NCBI GenBank assembly: GCA_026401035.1
Contig: JAPLNR010000076.1
Location: 1-47,339, forward strand
DNA: 47,339 nucleotides
Direction of reading: 5' to 3'
Source of the DNA: Planctomycetia bacterium
GTDB lineage: Bacteria > Planctomycetota > Planctomycetia > Pirellulales > UBA1268
Under the pieces are notes generated by a model, which saw nothing but the letters and a program-made list of their open reading frames with translations, searched no databases and was not told the origin of the DNA. Positions 7,613-15,882 of this stretch are shown here, one piece after another. A program made the translations under genes and the position numbers. Within the stretch, counting starts at the first letter, position 1. Every line of letters starts with the position of its first letter.

Positions 7613-8647
7613 GTGAACCGCGGCACATTCTTCGGCCAGACTTCGTTTTGGAACCCGCGGCGGCATCAAACCGCGGTCTGCGCGATGGCGCTGGTCGCCT
7701 GTGTCTGGACCGCGCCGGGAGCCTGGTCGCAGGTGCGATTCGATGGACCACCCAAGCCGCGCGTGCGGGCCAAGCCCCCGACCGCTTGGGACAAGGCCAC
7801 CTCGTCCACTTTCTTCGCCGATGCATTCGACACGCTCGATGGCGAGCGGCCCGATTTCAGCGCCGTGGCCGCGACGGCGTCGGGGGCTGCTACGGCGCCG
7901 CAGTCCGGTGCGGCTCCGGCCGGCATGGCTGGTGGCGGCGGCACCGGCGGCTTCAAGTGGTCGGCGCTCGTGTCGCCCGAAACACTCGCGGACGAAATCA
8001 AGGAGATGAAGGGCGCCGTGTCGAAGGCGGTGGCCTCGGCCTCCGATTTCAAGGGCGGGGGCTATAACGATGCCCGCAAGGCGTTTAGTGCCATCGCCCT
8101 CTCCTTTGCCCTGATCGCCGACTATGACGGCGACGTGCGGTGGAAGAAGGACGCCGAGACGGCGCGGGATCTCTTCGCGCGGGTCGGCAACAACTGCAAG
8201 GTGGGAACGCAGCAGTCGTTTGACGAGTCGAAAACCCGCGTGGCCGATCTCGAGGCCTTGCTTGAAGGCAACCCCATCGATGCCAAGTCGGATCGCGAGG
8301 ACGATTGGACATGGAGCCAGGTGGCCGGCCGGCCGCCGCTGATGTCACGGCTGGAAACGGCCGACGGCATCGCCAACGCGGCGGTCGCCTCGAAGGACGA
8401 CTTCAACAAACAGGTGGAAAAGCTTCTGCACGAGGTCGAGATCGTCGCCGCGATCGGCGAGGCGATTCAGCGGCCAGACTATGAGTATCACGACGACGAC
8501 ACCTATCGCGGCTACGCCTCGCAGATGCGCGATGCCGCCGTAAAGGCGCGGGCCGCCGTGCAAAAGAGCGACTACGACGCTGCCCGCACCGCCGTTGGCG
8601 AAATCAAGAAGTCGTGCGACGCCTGCCACGGCGATTACCGAAGTTAG
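7613..8647 (+). CDS. secreted protein with C-terminal CxxCH haem motif
   Basis: The 344-residue product starts at a GTG with AAGGA eight bases upstream. It has a signal peptide ending near GAWSQ and a Gly/Ala-rich linker (about 80-110). Two helical segments follow, and the extreme C-terminus reads KKSCDACHGDYRS. CxxCH near the C-terminus of a four-helix region is the layout of cytochrome c' and cytochrome b562-like proteins, so it may bind one haem c in the periplasm. An axial ligand cannot be assigned by eye. A longer in-frame start at 7544 lacks a signal peptide at its N-terminus and was rejected. Family D hairpin units begin at the stop codon. Confidence 0.7.
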   Translation: MNRGTFFGQTSFWNPRRHQTAVCAMALVACVWTAPGAWSQVRFDGPPKPRVRAKPPTAWDKATSSTFFADAFDTLDGERPDFSAVAATASGAATAPQSGAAPAGMAGGGGTGGFKWSALVSPETLADEIKEMKGAVSKAVASASDFKGGGYNDARKAFSAIALSFALIADYDGDVRWKKDAETARDLFARVGNNCKVGTQQSFDESKTRVADLEALLEGNPIDAKSDREDDWTWSQVAGRPPLMSRLETADGIANAAVASKDDFNKQVEKLLHEVEIVAAIGEAIQRPDYEYHDDDTYRGYASQMRDAAVKARAAVQKSDYDAARTAVGEIKKSCDACHGDYRS

Positions 8648-8730
8648 CTTCACGCAAATCCACGGCATCGTGCCGTGATTTGCTTGGCGGACTCCGTCCG
8701 CTGGTGCTCACCCGGCCCTCCGGGCCTAAA
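8643..8730 (+). repeat. family D three-hairpin unit, copy D1
   Basis: First of two tandem units sharing TTGGCGGACTCCGTCCGCTGG and CTCACCCGGCCCTCCGGGCC-type segments. Hairpin 1 pairs GCAAATC and ACGGCA with TGCCGT and GATTTGC around a TCG loop. Hairpin 2 is GCGGAC-tcc-GTCCGC and hairpin 3 is CCCGG-ccct-CCGGG. The unit overlaps the TAG of the CxxCH protein gene. Confidence 0.85.
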
Positions 8731-8817
8731 GCTAGCTTCACGGAAAACATGAACATCGTGTTCATTTTTCCTTGGCGGACTCCGTCCGCTGGTCCTCACC
8801 CGGCCCTCCGGGCCTAG
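8731..8817 (+). repeat. family D three-hairpin unit, copy D2
   Basis: Second unit. Hairpins 2 and 3 are identical to D1, but hairpin 1 has a different sequence (GGAAAA, ATGAACA, TCG, TGTTCAT, TTTTCC) and still pairs almost fully. Pairing is kept while the sequence changes. Confidence 0.85.
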
Positions 8818-8849
8818 TCTGTTTTGAATGCTATGAGCGAGGAGCTGAC

Positions 8850-8917
8850 GGGGGGCGGGCGAAGTCGACGCGAGTTGGCGTATCCTCGCATCGAAGCGGA
8901 GGCTTTGCCCGCCCCCC
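8850..8917. repeat. GC-rich inverted repeat downstream of the GYF_2-like gene
   Basis: GGGGGGCGGGC at 8850-8860 is complementary to GCCCGCCCCCC at 8907-8917. The arms are 46 bases apart and start 22 bases beyond the stop of the minus-strand gene. No T-run follows, so it is not a classic terminator. Confidence 0.6.
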
Positions 8918-8938
8918 GGCAGCGGCCCACTGCTGACG

Positions 8939-9490
8939 TCACACGAAGTATTCGGGAAACACTTCGCGCACGGCGAGCCAATCCGGCCAGTCGGATCGCC
9001 ACACCACTTCCGTGCCAGTGGCCTGCCGGGAGTCGAGCCAGGCCTGCAACGTCTCGGCCGGCATCGGCTCCGTCGGGTCGCCGCCGGGAAACGCGATGCA
9101 CCAGAGCAGGTCGGGCCGGTCGGTGAGGGCGGGATGCAGGAACGGCTGGGAGGCTGGCTCCTGCTCAAAGACCGGTTCTTGAACACCCGGCTCCTGATAG
9201 ATCGGCTCGGGCGCGAATGGCTCCGGCGCGAATGGTTCGGGAAGGGATGGCTGAGCTGCCGGCGCCTGACCGAAGGCATACGCCCGCGGCAGCGTGGCCA
9301 CGACTTCGGGGGCGAGTTGCAGAAGCCGCGCCGTCTGCAGGGCCGGCAGCGCGGTTGGCATGCCGCCGACCACCGCCGGCGCGGGAATCCGAAACTTCAC
9401 CTGGCAGGTCGGGCAGAGCACCTTCCTGCCGGCGAACTCATCCTTCACCTTGACGCGATGCCCCTTGGGGCAGTGGGCGACGATTCCCAT
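8939..9490 (-). CDS. zinc-ribbon plus GYF_2-like domain protein
   Basis: The 183-residue protein starts with a short zinc-ribbon-like motif: CPKGH at 7-11 and CPTC at 26-29, with a basic stretch between. Next comes a linker with repeated EPFAPEP units (about 84-112). The C-terminal 60 residues contain the pattern LLWCIAFPGGDPTEPMPAETLQ..W, like the GYF_2 protein-interaction domain common in planctomycetes. A role in recognising a partner protein or peptide is inferred from the domain type only. It is divergent from the ClpP-like gene with 93 bases between the starts. Confidence 0.65.
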   Translation of the reverse strand: MGIVAHCPKGHRVKVKDEFAGRKVLCPTCQVKFRIPAPAVVGGMPTALPALQTARLLQLAPEVVATLPRAYAFGQAPAAQPSLPEPFAPEPFAPEPIYQEPGVQEPVFEQEPASQPFLHPALTDRPDLLWCIAFPGGDPTEPMPAETLQAWLDSRQATGTEVVWRSDWPDWLAVREVFPEYFV

Positions 9491-9583
9491 CGATTGCTCC
9501 GGTTGCTATGCGGCTGTCTGCCAAGCCGACAAGGGCGTTGAACTTGCCGTTTTGGCGCCGCCGTCTTACCCTGTTCCTCAATC

Positions 9584-10159
9584 ATGCCACGCCCAGCCAA
9601 GCCACAGCCAGAGGATGACGCCGAAGAGCGGCGGGGCCCCGTCGAGATCGCCCTGGTTGGCGACCTGACCGACAACGAGGCCGACATGACCGACCGCCTG
9701 CTCGGCATCGAGCCGGGGGGCGAGTGCACCATCTATTTTGATTCGCCCGGCGGCAGCCCCTACTGCGCGATGTCGCTCGTGACGCTCATGCGGCTGCGGG
9801 GAATCCGCGCCACCGGCGTCGTCACGGGCGAATGCTCGTCGGCGGCGCTGTGGCCCTTCGCCACCTGCACGCGGCGGATCGTTACTCCTTACAGCGTGTT
9901 CCTCTTCCACCCGATGAAGTGGCAGAGCGAGGAGCACATCGGCATCACCGAGGCGGCCGAGTGGTCGCGGCACTTTGCTGAACTCGAGCGCGACATGGAC
10001 GTTTTGCTCGGCGACCTGTTTGGGTCGGCGTCGGAATTGATCGCCCAATGGATCAAGACGCACCGCTACGTCACGGGCGGCGAAATGGTGAAGGCCGGGC
10101 TCGCCGAAATGGCCTCGCTGCAGCCGCTGCCGGAATTCCTGCCGGTTGAAACGGGCTGA
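9584..10159 (+). CDS. ClpP-like serine protease family protein
   Basis: The 191-residue product has the ClpP/crotonase fold signature. SPGGSPYCAM (about 54-63) is the glycine-rich strand near the oxyanion hole. GECSSAALW (82-90) carries the likely nucleophile Ser86, and FLFHPMKW (107-113) carries the likely catalytic His109. It is close to ClpP in length, but the motifs differ from canonical housekeeping ClpP (no GQAASMG). It is therefore a paralogue, with no ClpX or ClpA gene nearby. No signal peptide is seen, so a cytoplasmic location is likely. The ATG at 9584 has only a weak binding site. Confidence 0.75.
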   Translation: MPRPAKPQPEDDAEERRGPVEIALVGDLTDNEADMTDRLLGIEPGGECTIYFDSPGGSPYCAMSLVTLMRLRGIRATGVVTGECSSAALWPFATCTRRIVTPYSVFLFHPMKWQSEEHIGITEAAEWSRHFAELERDMDVLLGDLFGSASELIAQWIKTHRYVTGGEMVKAGLAEMASLQPLPEFLPVETG

Positions 10160-10220
10160 ATCGGGTCTGGTAGACTCTTGCCGGCCGCGTCTGCCGTCCT
10201 TTACCCACCGGAGCATTGCC

Positions 10221-10817
10221 ATGCGCCTGTCACGCCGATTCGCGATCCCCGTCGCTGTTGCCTGTTGCTTCTCGAGCGCCGTGGTCTGCGGCAATGCCCG
10301 CGGTCAGGCAGTGGCCGAGGAGGCCCGGGCCTTCACGATCGCCTCCGGTGCCTTTTCACTCGAGGCACCGGCCGGCTGGAAGCGTGTGCAGCCGAAGTCC
10401 GGCATCGTGGAGACGGAGTTTGCCGTTCTCCCGGAAGCGGAAGGGGAGCAGCCGGGCCGCATGACCGTGATGGGCGCCGGCGGCAGCGTGCAGGCCAACG
10501 TCGACCGCTGGTATGGCCAGTTCGCCCAGCCCGACGGCAGCGAGACCAAGGACAAGGCGACGACGAAAACACTCAAGCTCGCGGGCTGCACCGTGACGTT
10601 CGTCGATGTCGGCGGCACCTACAAGGACATGCCGGGCGGCCCGTTCGCCGGCGGCAAGTCGGTCGATCGCCCCGACTATCGCATGCTCGCCGCGATCGTG
10701 GAGACGCCGAAGGAAGGCAGCTACTTCCTCAAGTTTTACGGGCCCGGCACGACCGTTGCGAAGCAGGCCGATGGCTTCCGCAAGATGGTCGAAGGCATGG
10801 TCGCAACGGCGAAGTAG
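10221..10817 (+). CDS. secreted hypothetical protein
   Basis: A 198-residue protein with a signal peptide (MRLSRRFAIPVAVACC..., cleavage probably near GNARGQA). The mature part contains FTIASGAFSLEAPAGWKRV and GQFAQPDG, a style seen in small beta-rich periplasmic proteins of planctomycetes. I recognise no catalytic motif. The ATG at 10221 has GGAG eight bases upstream; an earlier in-frame ATG at 10146 overlaps the ClpP-like gene and was rejected. The KAP-type NTPase starts four bases after its stop, so the two are probably co-transcribed. Confidence 0.7.
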   Translation: MRLSRRFAIPVAVACCFSSAVVCGNARGQAVAEEARAFTIASGAFSLEAPAGWKRVQPKSGIVETEFAVLPEAEGEQPGRMTVMGAGGSVQANVDRWYGQFAQPDGSETKDKATTKTLKLAGCTVTFVDVGGTYKDMPGGPFAGGKSVDRPDYRMLAAIVETPKEGSYFLKFYGPGTTVAKQADGFRKMVEGMVATAK

Positions 10818-10821
10818 TGGC

Positions 10822-12291
10822 ATGAAGATCCAGGAATTTCTCGAGCACCACGGCATCGCCGGCAATCCCTTCGCCGAAGAGGATGCGCAGAACGACACCG
10901 TCTTCAAGCGCACCTGCCTTGAGACAACGTTCCATCCGTCGTGGGACAAGATCTACGGCGATCCCTCCGACCCGAGCACGTCGATCGTGTTCGGCGAGAA
11001 GGGGGCGGGCAAGACCGCGCTCAAGCTGCAGATGGTGCGGCAGTTCGACCGCCACAACACGGCCGCCCCCGACCGGCGGACGTTCGTGGTGCTCTACGAC
11101 GATTTCAATCCGTTTCTCGATCGGTTCGTGAGCCGCGTGGGACCCAGCCGGCCGGTGGAAAAGGTGCTCGGCCAGTGGAAACTCTGGGACCACATGGACG
11201 CGATCCTGTCGCTGGCCGTCACGCAGTTCGTGACCGAAATCACCGATTCGGCCAGCCGCCGCTCGGCCGCCAAGCTCACCCCGCCGCAGGCCCGCGACCT
11301 CGCGCTCCTCGCCGCCTGCTACGACCAGTCGACGGGGGAAACCTTTCCCGCCCGCTGGCGGAAACTGCGAAGCCGCACGGGCTACGCGGCCTGGCTGGGG
11401 CTCTGGCCGCTCGTGTTGGGGCTCGTGGCGACGGCGGCCTTCGCGGCGGCGGTCGCCTTCGGTGTCTCCCGCGGGAACACCGGCTGGCTCGCGGCCTGGT
11501 GGCCGTGGCTCCTGCTGGCCGCAGCGTGGGGGCCCTGGGGCGTGCGCCGGGCGAAGGCCCTTTGGACAGCGGCGCGGATCGTGCGCAGCATGCGCACGGG
11601 CAACCGCACGGTGGGGCAGCTGGCCAAGGCGCTGGCGCGGATGCCGGAGGTCGACCTCGCCGGACAGCCGCTGCCGCTGTTGGCACGCAGCGACGACCGC
11701 TACGAACTGCTCGCGAAGTTTCAGGGCATCCTTGCCGCGCAGGGCTACTCCGGCATGGTCGTGATCGTCGACCGGCTCGACGAGCCGCATCTGATCAACG
11801 GCTCGGCCGAGCGGATGAAGCAGGTGATCTGGCCGATGCTCGACAACAAGTTTCTCAAGTCGCCGGGCATGGGGTTCAAGCTGCTCCTGCCCGTGGAGCT
11901 CTACCGGTTCATCGAGCGGGAAGACGAGCAGTTCAACCAGCGGGCCCGGCTCGACAAGCAAAACCTCGTGCCCTCGCTCGAATGGTCGGGTGAAACGCTC
12001 TACGACATCGCCTCCACGCGCGTGAAGGCGGCGAGCGTCGGCAGTCCGCCGGCCACGCTCGCGCAGCTCTTCGAGCCGGAGGTCGACCAGCGCCGCCTGC
12101 TCGATGGTCTCCGCAGCCTCCGTGTGCCGCGGCAGCTGTTCAAGTTTCTCTACCGGCTGCTCGTGGCCCATTGCCACGCCCACACCGACGAGCAGCCCGT
12201 CTACCGGATCCCGCTGGAACGGTTCGAGACCGTGCTCGCCGTCTTCCGCCGCGATCAGGACGCCTTCGACCGCGGCCTCGCGCCGCGGTGA
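10822..12291 (+). CDS. KAP-type P-loop NTPase with internal membrane segments
   Basis: This 489-residue protein has a Walker A motif GEKGAGKTA (58-66) and a probable Walker B MVVIVDRLDEP (312-322). Two membrane helices (about 188-214 and 222-242) are inserted between them. Membrane helices within the P-loop domain are the hallmark of KAP-family NTPases, which sit at the inner face of the membrane and are often linked to phage defence or signalling complexes. Here it follows a small secreted protein by four bases and has no recognisable defence neighbours, so the role is open. The start is the ATG at 10822. A short family B relative lies just downstream. Confidence 0.75.
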   Translation: MKIQEFLEHHGIAGNPFAEEDAQNDTVFKRTCLETTFHPSWDKIYGDPSDPSTSIVFGEKGAGKTALKLQMVRQFDRHNTAAPDRRTFVVLYDDFNPFLDRFVSRVGPSRPVEKVLGQWKLWDHMDAILSLAVTQFVTEITDSASRRSAAKLTPPQARDLALLAACYDQSTGETFPARWRKLRSRTGYAAWLGLWPLVLGLVATAAFAAAVAFGVSRGNTGWLAAWWPWLLLAAAWGPWGVRRAKALWTAARIVRSMRTGNRTVGQLAKALARMPEVDLAGQPLPLLARSDDRYELLAKFQGILAAQGYSGMVVIVDRLDEPHLINGSAERMKQVIWPMLDNKFLKSPGMGFKLLLPVELYRFIEREDEQFNQRARLDKQNLVPSLEWSGETLYDIASTRVKAASVGSPPATLAQLFEPEVDQRRLLDGLRSLRVPRQLFKFLYRLLVAHCHAHTDEQPVYRIPLERFETVLAVFRRDQDAFDRGLAPR

Positions 12292-12320
12292 TTGCCGGGA
12301 TGCGCTTTCGAGCACAAGCC

Positions 12321-12391
12321 GCCACGACGGCAGAAGCCTCCTTTGCGAGGCGAGGATACGCCTCCGCTCGTCGACTTCAGCCGATCGTGGC
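12321..12391 (+). repeat. short family B relative, copy B5
   Basis: A 71-nt element with the family B outer stem: GCCACGACGGCAGAAG pairs with CTTCAGCCGATCGTGGC (one mismatch, one bulge). The inside is reduced to a GAGGCG/CGCCTC hairpin. CGGCAGAAG and CTTCAGCCG match copy B3, while the outermost pairs are unrelated in sequence but still complementary. It lies between the KAP-type NTPase and apbE. Confidence 0.65.
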
Positions 12392-12419
12392 TTGCCGTCG
12401 TTACGCTGAAGAGTGAAGC

Positions 12420-13442
12420 ATGTCTGCAGACCTCCACACGATCGTCGTCGGCCGCGACGCGATGGCCTGCCGGTTCGAGGTCGTCTTCAATGCCGGCGAG
12501 GTGGCCGACGCCGCTGAGCTGGGCGTCGACGCGCTCGACTTGGTCGATGAGATCGAAAGCCGGATCACGGTCTACCGCGACACAAGCGAACTGGCGCGGC
12601 TCAACGCCACCGCCGCAGCGGGCTGGCAGCCGGTGGCGGCCGATCTCTTCGCGCTGCTCGCGCATGCTCGCGAGCTCCACGACCTGACGGGGGGCGCCTT
12701 CGACTGCGCGGCCGGGGCGCTGGTGCGAACCTGGGGTTTTCTCCAGCGTCAGGGCCGCACGCCGGCGGACGAGGAACTGGCCGCAGCCCGCGGGCGATCA
12801 GGGCTCGCATTCGTCGAACTCGATCCGGCCGGCAGCCGAATCCGCTTCACCCGCCCGGGCATCGAAGTGAATCTCGGCGCGATCGGCAAGGGCTGGGCCA
12901 TCGATCGCGCGATCGAGCTGCTGCGCGACCGGGGCGTGGCGAGCGTGCTCGTGCATGGCGGACAGAGCAGCGTGCGGGCGGCCGGCGTGCAGGGCCCGGA
13001 CATTCCCGGGCGGCCGGGGTGGCCCGGGAAGCCCGGCTGGAACGTCGGCCTGCGGCATCCGCTGCGGCCCGGCAGGCGTCTGGCGACGATCACGCTCCGC
13101 GACCAAGCCCTGGGCACGAGCGGTTCGGGCACGCAGTTTTTCATCGATCGGGGCAAAAAACTCGGCCACATTCTCGACCCGCGGTCGGGAGTGCCCGCGG
13201 CGGGCGTGCTCTCCGCGACGGTGATCGCGCCGACGGCCGCCGACGCCGACGCGCTCTCCACCGCACTCTACGTGCTCGGGCCGGACGGGCTGCCGACGAT
13301 CGCAGCCGCGGGCGGGCCCGTCGGCGCAATCCTCGTGGTGCCCGGCGGCACGGCCGGGTCAGTCCGCGTGCTCACGGCGAATCTGGCCGAGGAGGCGATC
13401 GCGTTCGAGGCTGCCGAGGGCATCGAACGCGAAACCCAGTAG
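12420..13442 (+). CDS. apbE: FAD:protein FMN transferase
   Basis: The 340-residue product matches ApbE along its length. EVNLGAIGKGWAIDRA (about 149-164) is the family's vDLGGIAKGYAVD motif, GTSGSGTQFF is followed by HILDPRSGVP (the FAD/metal-binding region), and APTAADADALSTALYVLG is the C-terminal metal motif. ApbE proteins transfer FMN from FAD to Thr/Ser of target proteins such as NqrB/NqrC. No signal peptide or lipobox is visible, unlike many bacterial ApbE lipoproteins. A Gly/Pro-rich insertion (about 194-208) is unusual. The target protein is not in the window. The stop overlaps a diverged family A repeat. Confidence 0.92.
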   Translation: MSADLHTIVVGRDAMACRFEVVFNAGEVADAAELGVDALDLVDEIESRITVYRDTSELARLNATAAAGWQPVAADLFALLAHARELHDLTGGAFDCAAGALVRTWGFLQRQGRTPADEELAAARGRSGLAFVELDPAGSRIRFTRPGIEVNLGAIGKGWAIDRAIELLRDRGVASVLVHGGQSSVRAAGVQGPDIPGRPGWPGKPGWNVGLRHPLRPGRRLATITLRDQALGTSGSGTQFFIDRGKKLGHILDPRSGVPAAGVLSATVIAPTAADADALSTALYVLGPDGLPTIAAAGGPVGAILVVPGGTAGSVRVLTANLAEEAIAFEAAEGIERETQ

Positions 13443-13460
13443 CGCAGGCTTCAGTCTGCC
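13439..13460 (+). repeat. family A palindrome, diverged copy at a stop codon
   Basis: Reads GTAGCGCAGGCTTCAGTCTG then CC. Several changes break the outer pairs. The TAG is the stop codon of apbE. Confidence 0.6.
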
Positions 13461-13599
13461 ACCGCATCGGCCCTCTCCCTGCCGGAAGAAGGCCGGAGAT
13501 CGGCAGACCTGCCCCACTCCGCCCTCTCGGTTACACTTATCGACCGATGCCGCCCCGCCGCAGGCCCAGCCCGCCCCCGACAAGCACCCAAGCCAAAAC

Positions 13600-14307
13600 A
13601 TGATCGAGTGGTTCGAGAGGGGTTCCTACCTCGGCATCGTGTTCTTTCTGACGCTCACGGGCATCGGCCTGCCCGTTCCCGAGGAAGTGCCGATCGTGGC
13701 GGCCGGCGTGGCCAGCCGGGCCGGTGCCCTGCAGTGGTATTACGCCCTGCCGGCCTGCATGGTGGGCGCCCTCCTCGGCGACAGCCTGATGTATGCCATC
13801 GGGCGGTTTTTTGGGGCCCGCATCCTCCGGGAGCATCCCTGGTGGTCGGGATTCCTCACGGCCGAACGGGAAAAAACCATCGAGGAACTGCTCAAGAAGC
13901 ATGGCATCAAGGCCTTCTTCGTGGCCCGCTTCCTCGTCGGTCTCCGCAGCCCCTTCTACCTGACGGCGGGCATCCTGCGGGTGAAGTACCGCTGGTTTCT
14001 CTTCGCCGACTTCATCTGCGCATCGGTCGTGATCGGCGGCTTCTTCGGTCTGGCCTATCTCTTCGGCGACCGGATCACCGGGTTAATCCAGTCGGCGGAG
14101 CGGGGAGTGACCGCCGCGATCGTGGTGGTGGCCCTCGCGGCGTTCGTGGTGATCGCCTTCTTCTCCTTCCGCAAGCGCCGCATCCGGATGCTCGACCAGG
14201 ATCCGGAGGCCCTCTTCGAAAACCGGGAAATCCTCCTGGGGCCGGCGGCCGACAGGATCGCCGACGCCGTCCATCTCGGCGACGTGAATCACACCGAAGA
14301 CAAGTAG
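13600..14307 (+). CDS. DedA-family (VTT domain) membrane protein
   Basis: A 235-residue integral membrane protein with a DedA/VTT core: GIGLPVPEEVPIV near the N-terminus (re-entrant helix with acidic residues) and a GDSLMYAIGRFFG motif. ARFLVGLRSPFYLTAGILR follows, with the conserved arginines. About five hydrophobic segments are visible and the C-terminal 40 residues are cytoplasmic and charged. DedA proteins need the proton motive force, and some move undecaprenyl phosphate across the membrane. The stop is the TAG of a family A repeat. Two further VTT proteins lie at 42551 and 43226. Confidence 0.88.
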   Translation: MIEWFERGSYLGIVFFLTLTGIGLPVPEEVPIVAAGVASRAGALQWYYALPACMVGALLGDSLMYAIGRFFGARILREHPWWSGFLTAEREKTIEELLKKHGIKAFFVARFLVGLRSPFYLTAGILRVKYRWFLFADFICASVVIGGFFGLAYLFGDRITGLIQSAERGVTAAIVVVALAAFVVIAFFSFRKRRIRMLDQDPEALFENREILLGPAADRIADAVHLGDVNHTEDK

Positions 14308-14325
14308 GACAGGCTTCAGCCTGTC
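14304..14325 (+). repeat. family A palindrome at a stop codon
   Basis: Perfect forward copy; its TAG (14305-14307) terminates the DedA gene. Confidence 0.9.
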
Positions 14326-14469
14326 TTCCGGAACGTTCGTGCGGGCTGTGACGGTCGTGCCGTTCCGTGGGTGCGGGTTTCGTCGACTTGTCTCCCTGCG
14401 GCGACTTTGCTGTCGCCTTTTTGCGACCTAAGTATCAGGGAGAGCAATCGCCACCCCGGAATCACCAGC

Positions 14470-15882
14470 ATGTCGCGCAGCCCAGAGACACCGGATCGTC
14501 AGTCTTCCCTCGGCCGCGTGCTCGTGGTCGACGACGACCGCCGCATGGCGTCGGGCACGGCCCAGTGGCTCTGCGGTCTGGGCTGGCACGCCAGCGCCGT
14601 CGGCTCGGCCGACGAGGCGATCCCGCTGCTCGACCGGGGCCGGTTCGACGCCTGCGTGGTCGACGGCCTGCTGCCGGATCGGGCGGCACAGCGACTATTG
14701 ACGATCGTGCGGACCGCGTCGCCGACGACGGGCACCGTGGTGGCACTGCCCAATCACGTGGTGGCCGGCGCGGCATTGGCCGCCGCCGCCGATGCCATGA
14801 CCGACCTGCCGATCCGCGACGACCATCTGCTCGCCGCCATCGAGCGGGCCTGCGCGGCCGGCCGGGGCCGCTCGGCGGCCGGTGCCTCCGGTGTCGTCGC
14901 CGCCCCGACGGGGAAGACCGTCCTCGGCTCGCATCCGACCATCTGCCAGGCCCTCGACATCGTCGACCGGATTGCCGCCACGCCCGCCACCGTGCTGATC
15001 ACCGGCGAGAGCGGCACCGGCAAGTCGCTGCTCGCCCGGCAGATCCATCAGACGAGCGGTCGCAGCGGCCGCTTCGTGGAGGTGGCCTGCGGCAGCCTGA
15101 GCGAATCACTCCTCGAGAGCGAGCTCTTCGGCCACGTGGCCGGCGCGTTCACCGGCGCGGTGGCCGACCGCGCGGGGAAATTTTCGCAGGCCGACGGCGG
15201 CACGATCTTTCTCGACGAGATCGCGACGGCATCGCCCGCCCTGCAGGTGAAGCTCCTGCGGGTCTTGCAGGAGATGCAGTTCGAGCGGGTCGGCGGCGCC
15301 GAGACGCAGTCGGTCGATGCCCGCGTGATCCTCGCAACCAACGAACACCTCGAAGCCCTCGTGTCTGCCGGCCGCTTTCGCGCCGATCTCTACTGGCGGA
15401 TCAACGTCATCACGATCGAGATGCCGGCCCTCCGCAGCCGGTCGGGCGACATCCCGCTGCTGGCCGGATATTTTCTCGCCCGCTCCGCCGCCAAGGCAGG
15501 ACGCCAGGTGGAAGGCTTCACCGCTGCCGCCAGCGATGCGCTCCTGAAGCACATGTGGCCGGGCAACGTCCGCGAACTCGAGCATGCGGTCGAGCGGGGC
15601 GTGTTTCTCGGTCGCGGCCCGCTGGTCGACATCGCCGATCTGCCGGCGGCCGTGGCGACGGGGATCACGCGGTTTCACGCGGCGGCCGGCGAGCCCCAGA
15701 CCGCCTCACCGCTCAAGACCGCGATGGCCCACCCCGAGCGGCAGTTGATCATCGACGCCCTCGACCGCAACGGCTGGCGTCGCGACGCCGCCGCCCGCTC
15801 GCTCGGCATCAACCGCACGACGCTCTACAAGAAACTCCGCCGGCTCGGCATGGATCTGACGGCGCTCGAGCCCAGCGGCTAA
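14470..15882 (+). CDS. sigma-54-dependent response regulator (NtrC family)
   Basis: The 470-residue protein has three parts. The receiver domain (about 15-125) has VVDDD and a probable phosphoacceptor Asp in CVVDGLLPD. It seems to lack the usual Lys-Pro pair (TDLPIRD instead), so its phosphorylation switch may be altered. The AAA+ domain (about 155-375) has Walker A GESGTGKS, the sigma-54 contact loop GAFTGA, Walker B GGTIFLDEI and an arginine finger region. A Fis-type helix-turn-helix lies at the C-terminus (RDAAARSLGINRTTLYKKLR). It should activate sigma-54 promoters; no partner kinase is adjacent. The ATG at 14470 starts the conserved domain. Its 3' end overlaps the convergent DUF1501 gene by 4 bases. 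Confidence 0.92.
   Translation: MSRSPETPDRQSSLGRVLVVDDDRRMASGTAQWLCGLGWHASAVGSADEAIPLLDRGRFDACVVDGLLPDRAAQRLLTIVRTASPTTGTVVALPNHVVAGAALAAAADAMTDLPIRDDHLLAAIERACAAGRGRSAAGASGVVAAPTGKTVLGSHPTICQALDIVDRIAATPATVLITGESGTGKSLLARQIHQTSGRSGRFVEVACGSLSESLLESELFGHVAGAFTGAVADRAGKFSQADGGTIFLDEIATASPALQVKLLRVLQEMQFERVGGAETQSVDARVILATNEHLEALVSAGRFRADLYWRINVITIEMPALRSRSGDIPLLAGYFLARSAAKAGRQVEGFTAAASDALLKHMWPGNVRELEHAVERGVFLGRGPLVDIADLPAAVATGITRFHAAAGEPQTASPLKTAMAHPERQLIIDALDRNGWRRDAAARSLGINRTTLYKKLRRLGMDLTALEPSG

Noticed and set aside
10729..12315. 528-codon minus-strand frame opposite the KAP-type NTPase
   Set aside because: Antisense shadow; no motif, and the plus-strand gene has Walker A and B motifs.
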